Positions 36,401 through 46,443 of a stretch of 48,740 bases of DNA are shown here, in pieces. Position 1 is the stretch's first letter; every line of letters starts with the position of its first letter. The notes under the pieces were generated by a model. That model made no database searches and was not told the DNA's origin. It worked only from the letters and a program-made list of their open reading frames with translations. Location: contig CAVXFS010000002.1 in NCBI GenBank assembly GCA_963761115.1, positions 1 to 48,740 of the forward strand, read 5' to 3'. The translations under genes and the position numbers were made by a program. This stretch comes from CAVXFS01 sp963761115. GTDB taxonomy: Bacteria > Pseudomonadota > Gammaproteobacteria > Burkholderiales > Gallionellaceae.

Positions 36401-37942
36401 AAAGGCAATGGCGGGACGCTGTATCGGGCTCGGACCCATGCACTGGGGGATATGGTGAATTCGCAGCCGCAATATGTGAAAACGCCGCCATTCTCTTATA
36501 CGGATGCCGGTTATTCCGCATTCAAGAGCGCTAATGCCAGTCGTACGTCGATGGTCTATGAAGCGGCCAACGATGGCATGCTGCATGCCTTTGATGCAGT
36601 AACCGGAATCGAAGACTGGGCTTATATTCCGCCCATGATATTGGGCAACATGTACCGTTTGGCAGAAAATACCTATGCCTCGAACCATCGTTTCTATGTG
36701 GACGGCTCGCCGATAGCCGGAGACGTGTGTCCGAATGCGCCGGCTACCGCCTGTGCCGGCAGCGACTGGAAAACGTTATTGGTGGGCGGCCTGAATGAAG
36801 GTGGCCGGGGCTATTACGCGCTGGACATTACCGATCCGGCGGCACCCAAAGCGCTATGGACCTTTTCTTCTGCAGATGACAGTGATTTGGGCTATACCTA
36901 TGGCAACCCCATTATCGTCAAACGCGGAGATGGAACCTGGGTGGTGGTGGTGTCGTCAGGATACAACAATGTTTCTCCGGGGGATGGGCAGGGCTATATT
37001 TACGTTCTGAATGCCTATACCGGGCAGTTGCTGGAAAAGATAGGCACCGGCGTCGGCAGTACCGGTTCCCCCAGTGGCCTCGGGAAAATCAATGTCTGGC
37101 TCAATGCCACCACCGACAAGACTGCATTGCGCTTTTATGGTGGCGATCTGCTGGGCAACCTCTGGCGCTTAACGCTGGATCAAGGTACACCGCCTGCAAG
37201 TCCGGTTTCGACTGCCGGAACGGCATTCCAGCTGGCCCAGGTTGGGCAAATCAATGGGGCCGGGAATCAGCCCATTACCACCAAGCCCGAGTTGACCGTC
37301 GTGACCTATGCCGGCACAAGCCACAATGTGGTGGAATTCGGCACCGGCGAGTATCTGGGACTGACCGATTTGTTGGATACCAGCCAGCAATCGATATATG
37401 CGATCAAGGATGACCTGGGCACTACCAGCCTGGGCCAGGTCAGGACGCCAGGCGTGCTGGTTCAACAAACCCTGACCAGTTCCACCGGTTCGAATGGACA
37501 GGAGACGCGCACGGTATCGAATAATGCGGTGGACTGGGGGACCAAGGCAGGCTGGTATGTGGACTTGAATCCGTCCAACATGTCTCCGGGAGAGCGGGTC
37601 AATATCGATGTGCAATTGAATCTCGGATTGCTGACGGTCGCCACCAACGTTCCCAGCAATGATGCATGCAGTGTCGGCGGGTATGCCTACCTGTACTATT
37701 TCGATTTCAAGACCGGCTCATATCCGTCCACGGTTACCGACCAGACAGTAGGCTCCAGGGATCCGGACAATGCCCTGGTGGCGGGTATGAACTTTGTGTA
37801 TCTGCAGACGCCTAGCGGCGAATTGACCGGGGTGAATATCATCTGCACCACGGATGCGAGTTGTCACGTCGATATACCGCCGCCGCCGCCGCCGCCAAGT
37901 GGCGGAGTCAAGCTATACTCCTGGCGTGAATTGGTGCAATAG
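33500..37942 (+). CDS. pilY1: Type IV pilus tip adhesin/biogenesis factor PilY1, with a Cys-rich insertion
   Basis: 1480 residues; signal peptide to about A27. A von Willebrand A domain begins near residue 45 with the MIDAS motif DNSGS at 53-57 and resumes after an insertion at about 700-830 (LADVAEYYWKTDLR, TTFTLGLGADG). From about 840 a beta-propeller/PilY1 C-terminal domain follows (YEAANDGMLHAFDAVTGIED, LLVGGLNEGGRGYYALDI). A proline run of eight or nine and a tail VKLYSWRELVQ end the protein. PilY1 sits at the pilus tip and controls extension, adhesion and surface sensing. AGGAGGG precedes the ATG; a second ATG follows directly. The insertion at residues 372-695 is unusual and annotated separately. 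Confidence 0.93.
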   Translation: MMNTFSRHIARVLLFAAILVSANGHAALTDISNSPLASSGFTSVKPNLTFILDNSGSMAWDFMPDINNNPVFSTSKYGYASSQCNGVYYNPNTTYELPVDASGTAYSPSTFTAAKIDGYGVTTTQTLDLGTHFGLGPIYRHFANNIWWSAAYYYKYTGSQTTQAQKDISDSNSTFYKECNSSIGSSPGSGVFTKVTVSSTSGPGSTDERQNFANWYSYYRTRLLTMKSAAGLSFKNIGNSYRIGFSTISDHGVNSDDKTTCSLSSWNKTYLKIDDFDSLQKTCWYSKLYSTTTSGSTPLAGALSKAGQIYAGQLLSGADNPVEYSCQQNFALLSTDGFWNSNTSSYGPNQIDNSTTVGQQDGGEARPMYDGGSTSYTKSTSQTKQSQAQIQQTTSQLQKETTQIQKRTQQLQQESSVYQKVQGQLYEQTSSYYGYSWSDWSAVSTCNEDTSGRYQTQCIVGTLEERTSNNHGYNWTSWTPTSSCSTDHSGSKQTECQVTQNWVTAASCTATHTGSSGSYHWTGNGSAVDCQSTTTWSNVATCTGTCQTTDTGWVNASSCSASSSGGQTITCQTTDTGWVGASSCSASSSGGQVVTCQGPIVTGPTYVSSCTNQTGNSGNNWTTTSCSTTVVQAATPVQSCTPVSPSAGNNYTTTSCTTVTTGPTTVTSCVPASASASNSWTTTTCSNPVYSGGSSDSLADVAEYYWKTDLRTSALGNCTGALGADVCQNDVPGAGSDINAQQHMTTFTLGLGADGLVRYASDYLSGGSADFNAIKNGPDNWPLPVQNTLTTIDDLWHAAVDGRGVYYSAKDASTLVSGLSSALAGVTARLGSSAAAATSSLEPVAGDNYLFIAQFETGSWTGDLQARSIDIATGDISVAPIWSAQSVLDGMVSASSDTRTIYTFTSDTATYPNKLKPFLWANLTGSEQAYFSNICLPTALLSQCPTLSAADQAAASGANLVNYLRGQKGNGGTLYRARTHALGDMVNSQPQYVKTPPFSYTDAGYSAFKSANASRTSMVYEAANDGMLHAFDAVTGIEDWAYIPPMILGNMYRLAENTYASNHRFYVDGSPIAGDVCPNAPATACAGSDWKTLLVGGLNEGGRGYYALDITDPAAPKALWTFSSADDSDLGYTYGNPIIVKRGDGTWVVVVSSGYNNVSPGDGQGYIYVLNAYTGQLLEKIGTGVGSTGSPSGLGKINVWLNATTDKTALRFYGGDLLGNLWRLTLDQGTPPASPVSTAGTAFQLAQVGQINGAGNQPITTKPELTVVTYAGTSHNVVEFGTGEYLGLTDLLDTSQQSIYAIKDDLGTTSLGQVRTPGVLVQQTLTSSTGSNGQETRTVSNNAVDWGTKAGWYVDLNPSNMSPGERVNIDVQLNLGLLTVATNVPSNDACSVGGYAYLYYFDFKTGSYPSTVTDQTVGSRDPDNALVAGMNFVYLQTPSGELTGVNIICTTDASCHVDIPPPPPPPSGGVKLYSWRELVQ
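34613..35584 (+). other. Insertion in PilY1: Gln-rich coil, TSP1-like units and Cys repeats
   Basis: Residues about 372-695 interrupt the vWA region. First a Gln/Ser/Thr-rich, coiled-coil-like stretch (about 380-425: QAQIQQTTSQLQKETTQIQK). Then two units starting W-x-x-W and ending in a Cys pair (WSDWSAVSTC near 437-446 and WTSWTPTSSC near 475-484), reminiscent of thrombospondin type 1 repeats. Then Cys-containing Thr/Ser repeats to residue 690. There are 18 cysteines, an even number, mostly 12-16 residues apart. Function unknown; a disulfide-braced stalk or ligand-binding knob is an inference. Confidence 0.7.
35135..35284 (+). repeat. Two tandem 75-bp repeats inside the PilY1 insertion
   Basis: Two adjacent copies encode 25-residue units beginning CQTTDTGW and containing ASSCSASSSGGQ. 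They are followed (35306-35569) by three looser units of about 28-32 residues with the pattern SC...NWTTTSC, alternating with GPT-V. Confidence 0.85.
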
Positions 37943-37981
37943 CGCTGCGCTTGATGGCGAAGATACTGCGCCAGGTGGAAT

Positions 37982-38016
37982 CCGGTTGCCCTGCGTCCGA
38001 TTTCTCGGGCAACCGG
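37982..38016. terminator. Hairpin after pilY1
   Basis: CCGGTTGCCC and GGGCAACCGG form a perfect 10-bp stem with a 15-base loop. No T run follows, so it is either a Rho-dependent site or an RNA-stabilising hairpin marking the end of the pilus operon. Confidence 0.5.
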
Positions 38017-38021
38017 CAAAG

Positions 38022-38050
38022 TTGACACCTCTACCTGCCTCGCTGATACT
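38022..38050 (+). promoter_or_regulatory. Possible promoter for the corC-like gene
   Basis: Perfect -35 TTGACA (38022-38027), 17-base spacer, -10-like GATACT (38045-38050). It sits between the post-pilY1 hairpin and the start at 38080. Confidence 0.5.
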
Positions 38051-38079
38051 TGGCCGGTCGTATTAGTTAAGGTTTTGCC

Positions 38080-39361
38080 TTGGACGATTTATCGCTGGGA
38101 ACGTTGTTGCTGTGTTTGGCCGTCATCTTGATCTTTTCGGGGTTTTTTTCGTCAGCCGAAACCAGCATGATGGCGCTGAACCGGCACCGGCTAAGTCATC
38201 TGGTGCGCAAGGGCATCAGGAGCGCCAGGCTCACGGCAAAATTGCTGGCGCAAACCGACAAGCTGCTGGGTTCCATCCTGTTCGGCAATACCCTGCTCAA
38301 CGTGACTGCTGCCGCGGTTACCCAGATCATCATCCTGCGCATGTTCGGTCAAAATGAATGGTGGGTGCTGGCCGGGACGCTGGGAGTGACGTTCCTGATC
38401 CTGGTAGTCAGCGAGATCATGCCGAAGATCATCGCCTCCAGCCATCCGGAACGGGTGGCGCTGTTTTCCAGTTACGCGCTGGCGGTATGCGTCAAGGTGT
38501 TCCATCCGGTGGTGTCTGTTGCCACGGCGATCGTCCACCAGATCCTCCGTCTGTTCCGGATCAAGGTGCAGACTGACCAGAGCAAGCAGAAGTTAAGTAT
38601 GGAGGAGTTGCGCATGCTGGTGCTGGAAGCCGAAAATTTCCTGCCGCGAAAGCATCATAGAATGCTGCTCAATCTGGTCGATATCGGGCGCACTGCGGTC
38701 GATGACGTCATGGTGCCGCGCAACCAGATCGAGGCGCTGGACCTGGATGCCGATGCCGAAGTGCTGCGCGAGCAGCTCGCCACCTGTCACCATACCCTGC
38801 TGCCGGTATACGAGGGTGCGCTGGACAACATCGTCGGCATATTGCACGTGCGCCGCGCGTTGTCGATGATGCAGGAGGAGACTTTCGAGTCGCGACGAAT
38901 TGCGAGCATTGTTGCACGAGCCTTATTTCATCCCGTCCGATACGGCATTGCTGCCGCAGATGCAGCAGTTTCAGGAGCGGCATACCCGGCTTGGCCTGGT
39001 GGTGGATGAATATGGCGAATTGCTGGGACTGGTAACGCTGGAAAATATCCTGGAAGAGATCGTCGGCGAATTCACAACTCAATCGCCTACGCAGACCGGC
39101 AAATTCCTGCGCCAGGAAGACGGCAGCATACTGGTGGAGGGCAGCAGCCCGTTGCGGGACTTGAATCGCAAGCTGGGCATGCATTTCCCGCTGGATGGAG
39201 CCAAAACACTAAATGGCCTGATCCTGGAACATCTGCAGGATATCCCGGAATCCGGCACCAGCCTGAAAATCGCCGGTTATCCGATTGAAATAATCCAGAC
39301 GCAGGACAGGGTGGTGAAGGTAGTGAAGATATTTCCGGTCGTGCAAACGGTAACGGCCTGA
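38080..39361 (+). CDS. CorC/HlyC-family protein with DUF21 and CBS domains, frameshifted
   Basis: Membrane protein of the CNNM/CorC family implicated in Mg2+ or Co2+ handling. DUF21 membrane domain about residues 1-180 (FSGFFSSAETSMMALNRHRL), then a CBS pair (MVPRNQIEALD; GLVVDEYGELLGLVTLENIL) and a C-terminal CorC_HlyC domain. Starts at TTG 38080 with AAGG upstream. The frame changes near 38890: after ETFES the expected DELRALLHEPYFIPSDT is in the next frame. One extra base explains this. Reassembled length about 427 residues. In many betaproteobacteria this gene is followed by pilB; here pilC follows after 109 bases. Confidence 0.88.
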
Positions 39362-39420
39362 TGTCGTCCAGGAAAGGGTCGAATGTGCTTCACGGAGGGT
39401 CGGCTGACGGCAGCTTTACA

Positions 39421-39440
39421 ATGCCGGCAAAGCTCGGCAT
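39421..39440. other. Short hairpin between the corC-like gene and pilC
   Basis: ATGCCG and CGGCAT flank an eight-base loop. There is no T run. The surrounding 109 bases contain no recognisable remnant of pilB. Confidence 0.35.
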
Positions 39441-39470
39441 GATGGCGATGAATTTCGACAAGGGAACACT

Positions 39471-40694
39471 ATGGTAGCGGCAAGAAAAGCTCAACAAGTG
39501 AAAGAAGCCCTGTATCTTTGGGAGGGCAAGGATAAGTCGGGCAAGATCATCAAGGGCGAAATGCGTGCTGCCGGCGAGGCCAGTGTTTCCGCTCACCTGC
39601 GCCGCCAGGGAATCACTACCACCAAAGTCAAGAAACGCAGCGGTGGCGGCAAGAAGATCAAGGACAAGGACATCACGCTGTTTACGCGCCAGCTTGCCAC
39701 CATGCTCAAATCCGGCGTGCCGCTGCTGCAGTCTTTCGATATCGTGAGCAAGGGGCACAGCAATCCTTCGGTTTCCAGATTGCTGAACGACATCAAACTG
39801 GACGTGGAAACCGGCAGCAGCCTGGAGCAATCGTTCCGCAAATTCCCGCTTTATTTCGATGACCTGTATTGCAACCTGATCGGCGCGGGAGAAGCGGCGG
39901 GTATCCTGGACGGCATTCTTGACCGGTTGGCGACATACAAAGAAAAAATTCTTGCCATCAAGAGCAAGATCAAGGGCGCGTTGTTCTATCCTACTGCTGT
40001 TATCGCCGTCGCATTCATCATTACTGCAGTGATCATGATCTTTGTGGTGCCGGCATTCAAGCAGCTTTTCGAAAGTTTCGGCGCTGACTTGCCGGGCCCG
40101 ACATTGGTGCTGATGCAAATTTCGGATTTCTTTGTCAAATATTGGTGGCTGATATTCGGCGGCCTGGGCGGCGGCATTTATGCCTTCTTTTATTTCCTGA
40201 AACGCAGCAAGAAAAATGCAGCATGTGGTGGACAGGATGATCCTGAAAATCCCGATATTCGGGGAACTGATTCGCAAAGCCACCATCGCCCGCTGGACAC
40301 GTACCCTGGCCACCATGTTTGCAGCCGGCGTGCCGCTGGTGGAGGCTTTCGATTCCGTGGCCGGCGCAGCCGGCAACATCATGTACTACGATGCAACCAA
40401 AAAGATTCAGCGCGAGGTCAGCCAGGGGGGGATGCTGACGGTAGCCATGCAGAATACCGGAGGTGTTCCCCAGCATGGTGTTGCAAATGGTCGCCATCGG
40501 CGAGGAGGCGGGTTCGCTGGACAGCATGCTGAGCAAAGTGGCGGATTTCTATGAGGCCGAAGTGGATGATGCCGTGGAAGCGCTTTCCAGCCTGATGGAG
40601 CCGATGATCATGGTGGTCCTTGGGCGTACTGATCGGCGGCATGGTGATTGCGATGTATCTGCCGATCTTCAAGATGGGCTCCGTGGTTGGCTAG
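39471..40694 (+). CDS. pilC: Type IV pilus inner-membrane platform protein PilC, three frameshifts
   Basis: Polytopic platform protein on which the assembly ATPase acts. Two T2SSF domains: the first FTRQLATMLKSGVPLLQSFD, the second WTRTLATMFAAGVPLVEAFD. The frame shifts at about 40215 (an extra A in an A5 run, before MQHVVDRMILK), about 40465 (an extra G before VFPSMVLQMVAIGEEAGS) and about 40622 (an extra base before GVLIGGMVIAMYLPIFKMG). All three are +1 insertions in or near homopolymers. Reassembled length about 407 residues, normal for PilC. Stop TAG at 40692-40694. Followed after about 60 bases by pilD. Confidence 0.9.
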
Positions 40695-40754
40695 CCATTC
40701 TTCGTGCAACCAGGCGAGTCAGTGTTGGCTTCGTTTAATACGAATAGGGTATAT

Positions 40755-41625
40755 GTGAGTTCGATTATCCAGTTGATGCAAAGCTCGCCGCAGCTTTTCA
40801 TTGCCTTGTGCGGCTTGATTGGCCTGCTGGTCGGCAGTTTCTTGAATGTGGTCATTCATCGTGTTCCCAAAATGCTTGAGCGAGAGTGGCAAGCCCAATG
40901 CGCAGAACTCAATGGCAAGGAAGCGGAAGACGCGCCGCGCTATAACCTGATCGTGCCGCGTTCCGCTTGTCCGCATTGTGGCCACCGGATCGGTGCGCTG
41001 GAGAACATTCCCGTCGTCAGTTATCTGGTGCTCCGCGGCAAATGCAAAGGGTGCGGAGCGCGCATCTCCCCGCGATATCCGATCGTCGAAACAATCAGCG
41101 GCTTGCTTTGCGCCTATTGCTGCATGGCATTTCGGCTTCGGTACTGCGGCGCTGGCGGCGCTGCTGTTTATCTGGGCGTTGATTGCATTGACCTTCATCG
41201 ATATCGATACCCAGATGTTGCCGGACATGATCACTCTGCCATTATTGTGGCTGGGATTGCTGTTCAACCTGTCTGGTTTGTTCGTCAGTTTGCATGAAGC
41301 TGTCATCGGTGCGATTGCCGGATATTTGCTGTTGTGGGGGGTGTACTGGTTGTTCAAGCTTGCCACCGGCAAGGAAGGTATGGGTTTCGGCGATTTCAAG
41401 TTGCTGGCTGCAACCGGCGCCTGGCTGGGCTGGAAAATGTTGCCGCTGGTCATTCTGCTTTCATCTGTGGTGGGTGCGGTGGTGGGCATCGCATTGATCG
41501 TGGCTGCAGGTCGCGGCCGCAATATCCCCATTCCTTTCGGTCCTTATCTGGCTGGCGGCGGATTGATCGCCTTGTTCTGGGGCCAGGGCCTGACAGATAA
41601 CTATCTGCATATGCTTGCCCAATGA
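40755..41625 (+). CDS. pilD: Prepilin peptidase PilD, one frameshift
   Basis: Aspartic protease that cleaves and N-methylates prepilins, including those encoded at 30-33 kb. N-terminal CPHCGH...CKGCGA zinc site; the two catalytic aspartates are in TFIDIDTQMLPD and GFGDFKLL. The frame breaks near 41122: SGLLCAY must join AAWHFGFGTAAL, explained by one extra T. Reassembled length about 289 residues, about eight membrane helices. Start GTG 40755 has AGGG about seven bases upstream; an ATG at 40776 is an alternative without a ribosome-binding site. The stop overlaps the coaE start (ATGA). Confidence 0.9.
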
Positions 41626-42233
41626 GCTATCTGATAGGGCTCACCGGCGGAATCGGCAGCGGCAAAAGCACGGTTGCCATCCTGTTCAAGGAATGCGGTG
41701 TTTCCGTACTGGACTGTGATGAGATATCGCACCAGCTCACGCGTGCCGGTGGCGAAGCCATTGCGCCGATCCGCGCGGAGTTTGGTGATGCGTTCATTGA
41801 TGGCAACGGGGCGCTGGATCGCGCCAGAATGCGCCATGTGGCATTTTCAGACGCTTCCTCCAGGGGGCGACTGGAGGCTATCCTGCATCCGATGATTCGT
41901 GTCAGGATGCTCGAGCAAGTGCAGGCGAATTCGGCGCAGGATTATTTGCTGCTGGTCATACCGTTGTTGCTGGAAGCGGGCAATTACCGGGAACTGGTGC
42001 AGCGCATTCTGGTGGTTGATTGCGCGGAAGAGACCCAACTCGCCCGCACCATGCGGCGCAGTGGCATGATCGAACAGGAAGTGCGCGCCATCATGGCCGG
42101 GCAGATTGCCCGCGCTGAACGACTGCAATGCGCCGATGACATGATCCGGAATGACTCGGATATGGATAGCCTGCGGCTGCAAGTGAAGCAGTTGCATCGA
42201 AAATATCTGGATATTTCCGCAGGAAGACATTGA
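41622..42233 (+). CDS. coaE: Dephospho-CoA kinase
   Basis: Last step of coenzyme A synthesis, phosphorylation of dephospho-CoA. 203 residues, P-loop kinase: Walker A GGIGSGKS at 9-16, the substrate-lid motif DCDEISHQLT and VIPLLLEAGNY (the conserved VPLLFE region), and HPMIR. The frame is intact, unlike its neighbours. Overlaps pilD by four bases; 65 bases separate it from zapD. Confidence 0.95.
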   Translation: MSYLIGLTGGIGSGKSTVAILFKECGVSVLDCDEISHQLTRAGGEAIAPIRAEFGDAFIDGNGALDRARMRHVAFSDASSRGRLEAILHPMIRVRMLEQVQANSAQDYLLLVIPLLLEAGNYRELVQRILVVDCAEETQLARTMRRSGMIEQEVRAIMAGQIARAERLQCADDMIRNDSDMDSLRLQVKQLHRKYLDISAGRH

Positions 42234-42298
42234 CGATACGCGCTGGTTCGCCATAGTATTGCCCGAATCAAAACGCAATTTCATCCAATTTCGGCAAC

Positions 42299-43052
42299 GT
42301 GATAATCTACGACTTTCCCCTTAATGAGCGTCTGCGAACTCTGTTGCGCCTGGAGGATATCTACGCCAGGGCGTTCTATTTTACCGAGAAATCGACCGCG
42401 AATGCCACCAGGCCGCGCTGGGTGCATTGTTCGAAATTCTCGAGGTTGCCGGCCGCGCCGACCTGAAGTCGGACCTGTTGCAGGAACTGGAAAAACAGAA
42501 GCGCAATCTTTCAGCCTTGCGCAACAATCCGGAGATTTCGGAGAAAGCGCTGGATGCGATACTCGGCGAAATAGAGAATGTCAGCAGTGCCCTGTTTGCC
42601 TTGAATGGCAAGATTGGCCAGCATTTGCGCGAAAACGAGTGGTTGATGGGCATCAAGCAGCGTGCCAGCATTCCCGGTGGCACCTGCGAATTCGATTTGC
42701 CGTCATATCATTACTGGCTGAATCAGGATGCCGTATTCCGGCGTAATTATATCAATGCATGGCTTGCGCCCATGCTGCCGATATCAGATGCGCTGGGCAT
42801 CATACTGCGACTGTTGCGCGAAAGCGGAAAGGCGCAACATTTCACGGCGCACCAGGGAAATTTCCAGCAGATGCAGGGCGGGCGGGTGGCGCAGATGTTG
42901 CGCGTGTCGCTGGACAGCGAGCTGCCATGCATCCCCGAAGTCAGCGCCAACAAGTACGTGCTCAACATCCGCTTCGTCCGCCCAATTATACTGCCAAGAA
43001 TGCCCAGTATGAGCAGGACGTGTCATTTAACCTGACCTTTTGTTCGTTGTAA
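42299..43052 (+). CDS. zapD: Cell division protein ZapD, two frameshifts
   Basis: Cytoplasmic factor that bundles FtsZ protofilaments. Starts GTG 42299 (then IIYDFPLNERLRTLLRLEDI). Near 42390 the frame must change to EIDRECHQAALGALFEILEV; one missing base fits. The middle (GRADLKSDLLQELEKQKRNL, QRASIPGGTCEFDLPSYHYW) is clear ZapD. Near 42985 another missing base leads from NIRFVRP to NYTAKNAQYEQDVSFNLTFC and the stop at 43052. Reassembled length about 250 residues. Followed by yacG two bases later, as in Escherichia coli and many betaproteobacteria. Confidence 0.88.
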
Positions 43053-43054
43053 GC

Positions 43055-43218
43055 ATGACCAAACAGCCTGTAGTGATCTGTCCGCAGTGTGGCAAGGAAG
43101 CAGTGTGGAGCAACGAGAACCGTTATCGCCCCTTCTGCAGCGAGCGCTGCAAACTGATCGACCTCGGCCAGTGGGCCAACGAAGGTTACCGCATCTCCGC
43201 CAACGAACAGCATCCGGA

Positions 43219-43246
<28 letters not shown>
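43055..43246 (+). CDS. yacG: DNA gyrase inhibitor YacG, zinc-binding
   Basis: 63 residues. Zinc cysteines C9, C12, C28 and C32 in CPQCGKEAVW and FCSERCKLIDLG, the family signature. YacG binds GyrB and inhibits gyrase in Escherichia coli. The C-terminus is acidic and variable (DQPEDPSQA). The start M-T-K-Q at 43055 was preferred over an in-frame ATG at 43040. Its end overlaps the end of the opposite-strand mutT-thiE gene by 28 bases. Confidence 0.93.
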
Positions 43247-44659
<1,413 letters not shown>

Positions 44660-45640
44660 CTTCGCGTGCCCGAGCCGCCGACCTACACTCTTGTCCTGCC
44701 CGTCCCAGGCAAATTGACCCACCCTGCCGCTGCGCGAACGGCGCCTGCGTGATCCAGTGCAGCGCCACGGCCTGTCGAGGACTGGTTCATCAAGCTCACC
44801 AGGGCAATCCGGAAGATGTGCTATCCCCGCCGCCGAACCATCTGGTCGGCGGTTCTCGAGGTCTTATAATCCTGCATGAAGACCTCCAACGTTAACCCAC
44901 AAGCCGCAACACTCCGACAGCGATTGTTTCCACGCTCTCCCGCACCCCGCCGGATGTATCTCGTAGCCGACATCTTCTCGTGGCAACTCTCCTCGTATAA
45001 GCTCAGTAAGATTGTTGGAGGTGGCGTGGGATCGCGCGGGTTATCGGAACGTGATGGTGGAGCCTGATCTGCAGAGAAGGAGGAGAGGAACCGTGGCTTT
45101 GAGCGCGGGGTAACCCGGTTCATAGGGCACTGAAGGAAGAAGGTGGTGACGATACAGGATGTGAACATCGTTCCGGGCGGCCTTCAACGATTTCAGCAAT
45201 CCGGCAGTTCCTCCTGCCCACGGTCCTACCCCGCAGATTTGAATCACAATGGCCGCCTCGCTCGCGTCCTCAACTTCTTTGTTCAAGCGCCTTGCCGCCG
45301 GCGGAGGAGGAGGAGCTCCGGTGCCACGCGCGCCTGAGAGCAGCACGTTGCCGACGGGGCAGCCTTGCACGAACTGGCGCGTGTTCTGTCGCAGCGGCTT
45401 CTCTGTGCTTCTATGCCACAAAGGTCAGACGGGTCATAGATGCAGGTGATGCGGCACGTCACGATATCACCAGCAGCCCGTTGGTTCAGGAGCACTGCCA
45501 CCGGAATGCGAAAGCGCGGCGAATGCCGTCCGGCGCTGCCGCAGACAGCTGAGAGTTCGTGGAGCATTTTCCAATCGTTGCCAGCGCGCTCCAGAGCTGG
45601 TCCAGCAGGTACGGTTCTCCATTGGCCCAGGAGTAGTCAT
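44660..45640 (-). CDS. DUF815 family P-loop ATPase, badly frameshifted
   Basis: Recognisable pieces in order on the minus strand: DLCGIEAQR near 45420, then NTRQFVQGCPVGNVLL running into SGARGTG (start of Walker A) near 45325-45390, and at the C-terminal end ALHWI then RRSRSGRVGQFAWD near 44700-44750. These are the hallmarks of the AAA-like DUF815 ATPases that sit between mutT and argJ in betaproteobacteria. Between them the sequence is broken by many indels. Both ends are estimates. The biological role of the family is not established. Confidence 0.6.
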
Positions 45641-45662
45641 CGCTGCCGCAGCAGTCACTGGA

Positions 45663-46324
45663 TCACTTGCTGGAGTGATCGGCCTGCCATTTCTGGGCCA
45701 ATGTCTTGCCTTGCTCGATTTGGTCAGGGTTCATATGCAAGGTAACAGGCACGAGGTTTTGTGTGGCGCCCAGGATTGCCCTTGTTAAAGATATTTGAAC
45801 CATTTGTAGGCTTGTACGTGACGTCTGGGCAATTCCAGAACCCTGGTGCAGCTGATGAGCCCAGGATACAGTTTGAGCCGTATTGTGGCCTTGTTCGGCG
45901 GCTTGCTCCCTTTCCGTACTGTGGACTCACCCTCCCCTGTTGTCATCTGCCGGGGCGGCGCCTCCCTGGCGATTGACAAACCCAGGCTGAACCCGCCGTT
46001 GCATTGTTACCTGGTAGCGTCGGCGGCGGCGGCGGCTGCGGCGAGCGTCCACCTGTTCGATCACCTTCTGGGTATCCGCTGGCACACCCTTGCCCTGGCG
46101 GTTAAGTCACCCAGACTGGGCTGCTGCATTACCCTGGTCGGGCAGAAACTTTGAATTTTTCCAGTGCGACGCCGTAGTCACCTTTGGTAAATGCAGCAGC
46201 ACCTTGTCCTTGAAGGCGTCTGCCTTGTTCTTTCTTGTGGTGGCGGACATTTAACGGCAGTGAGCAGCAATAACGATCGGACTATCAGTACTCTGCATAT
46301 CAATTTCATGGATGTATTGCTCAT
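45663..46324 (-). CDS. Sel1-repeat (tetratricopeptide-like) protein, badly frameshifted
   Basis: Read by hopping frames: a start MSNTSMKLICRVLIVRSLLL near 46270-46324 that looks like a signal peptide with AAGGA upstream, then ADAFKD, FTKGDYGVALEKFKV and GNAAAQSG near 46120-46220, QGKGVPADTQKVIE, later VQAYKWFK near 45800, and NPDQIEQGKTLAQKWQADHS ending at a stop at 45663. The pattern GD-A-AL--F, GNA-AQ--LG, G-GVP-D and AYKWF is that of Sel1-like repeats. About 220 residues if repaired; probably exported. Such proteins mediate protein-protein contacts; the partner is unknown. Adjacent to argJ (46444). Confidence 0.5.
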
Positions 46325-46443
46325 GTTGTCCTTGTGGAAGTTGGGTTCTGTTCAGCAACCCAGCGATCTGATCGACGGGCATTCTACAGGCAAAAACCGC
46401 ATCCAGATGATCATGAAGAGGAGCTTCCGCGGTGATCATTGCG

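Noticed and set aside
46021..46040. GGC-triplet run as a regulatory repeat
   Set aside because: It falls within the Sel1-like gene in the low-quality end and reads as an Ala/Arg stretch or artefact.
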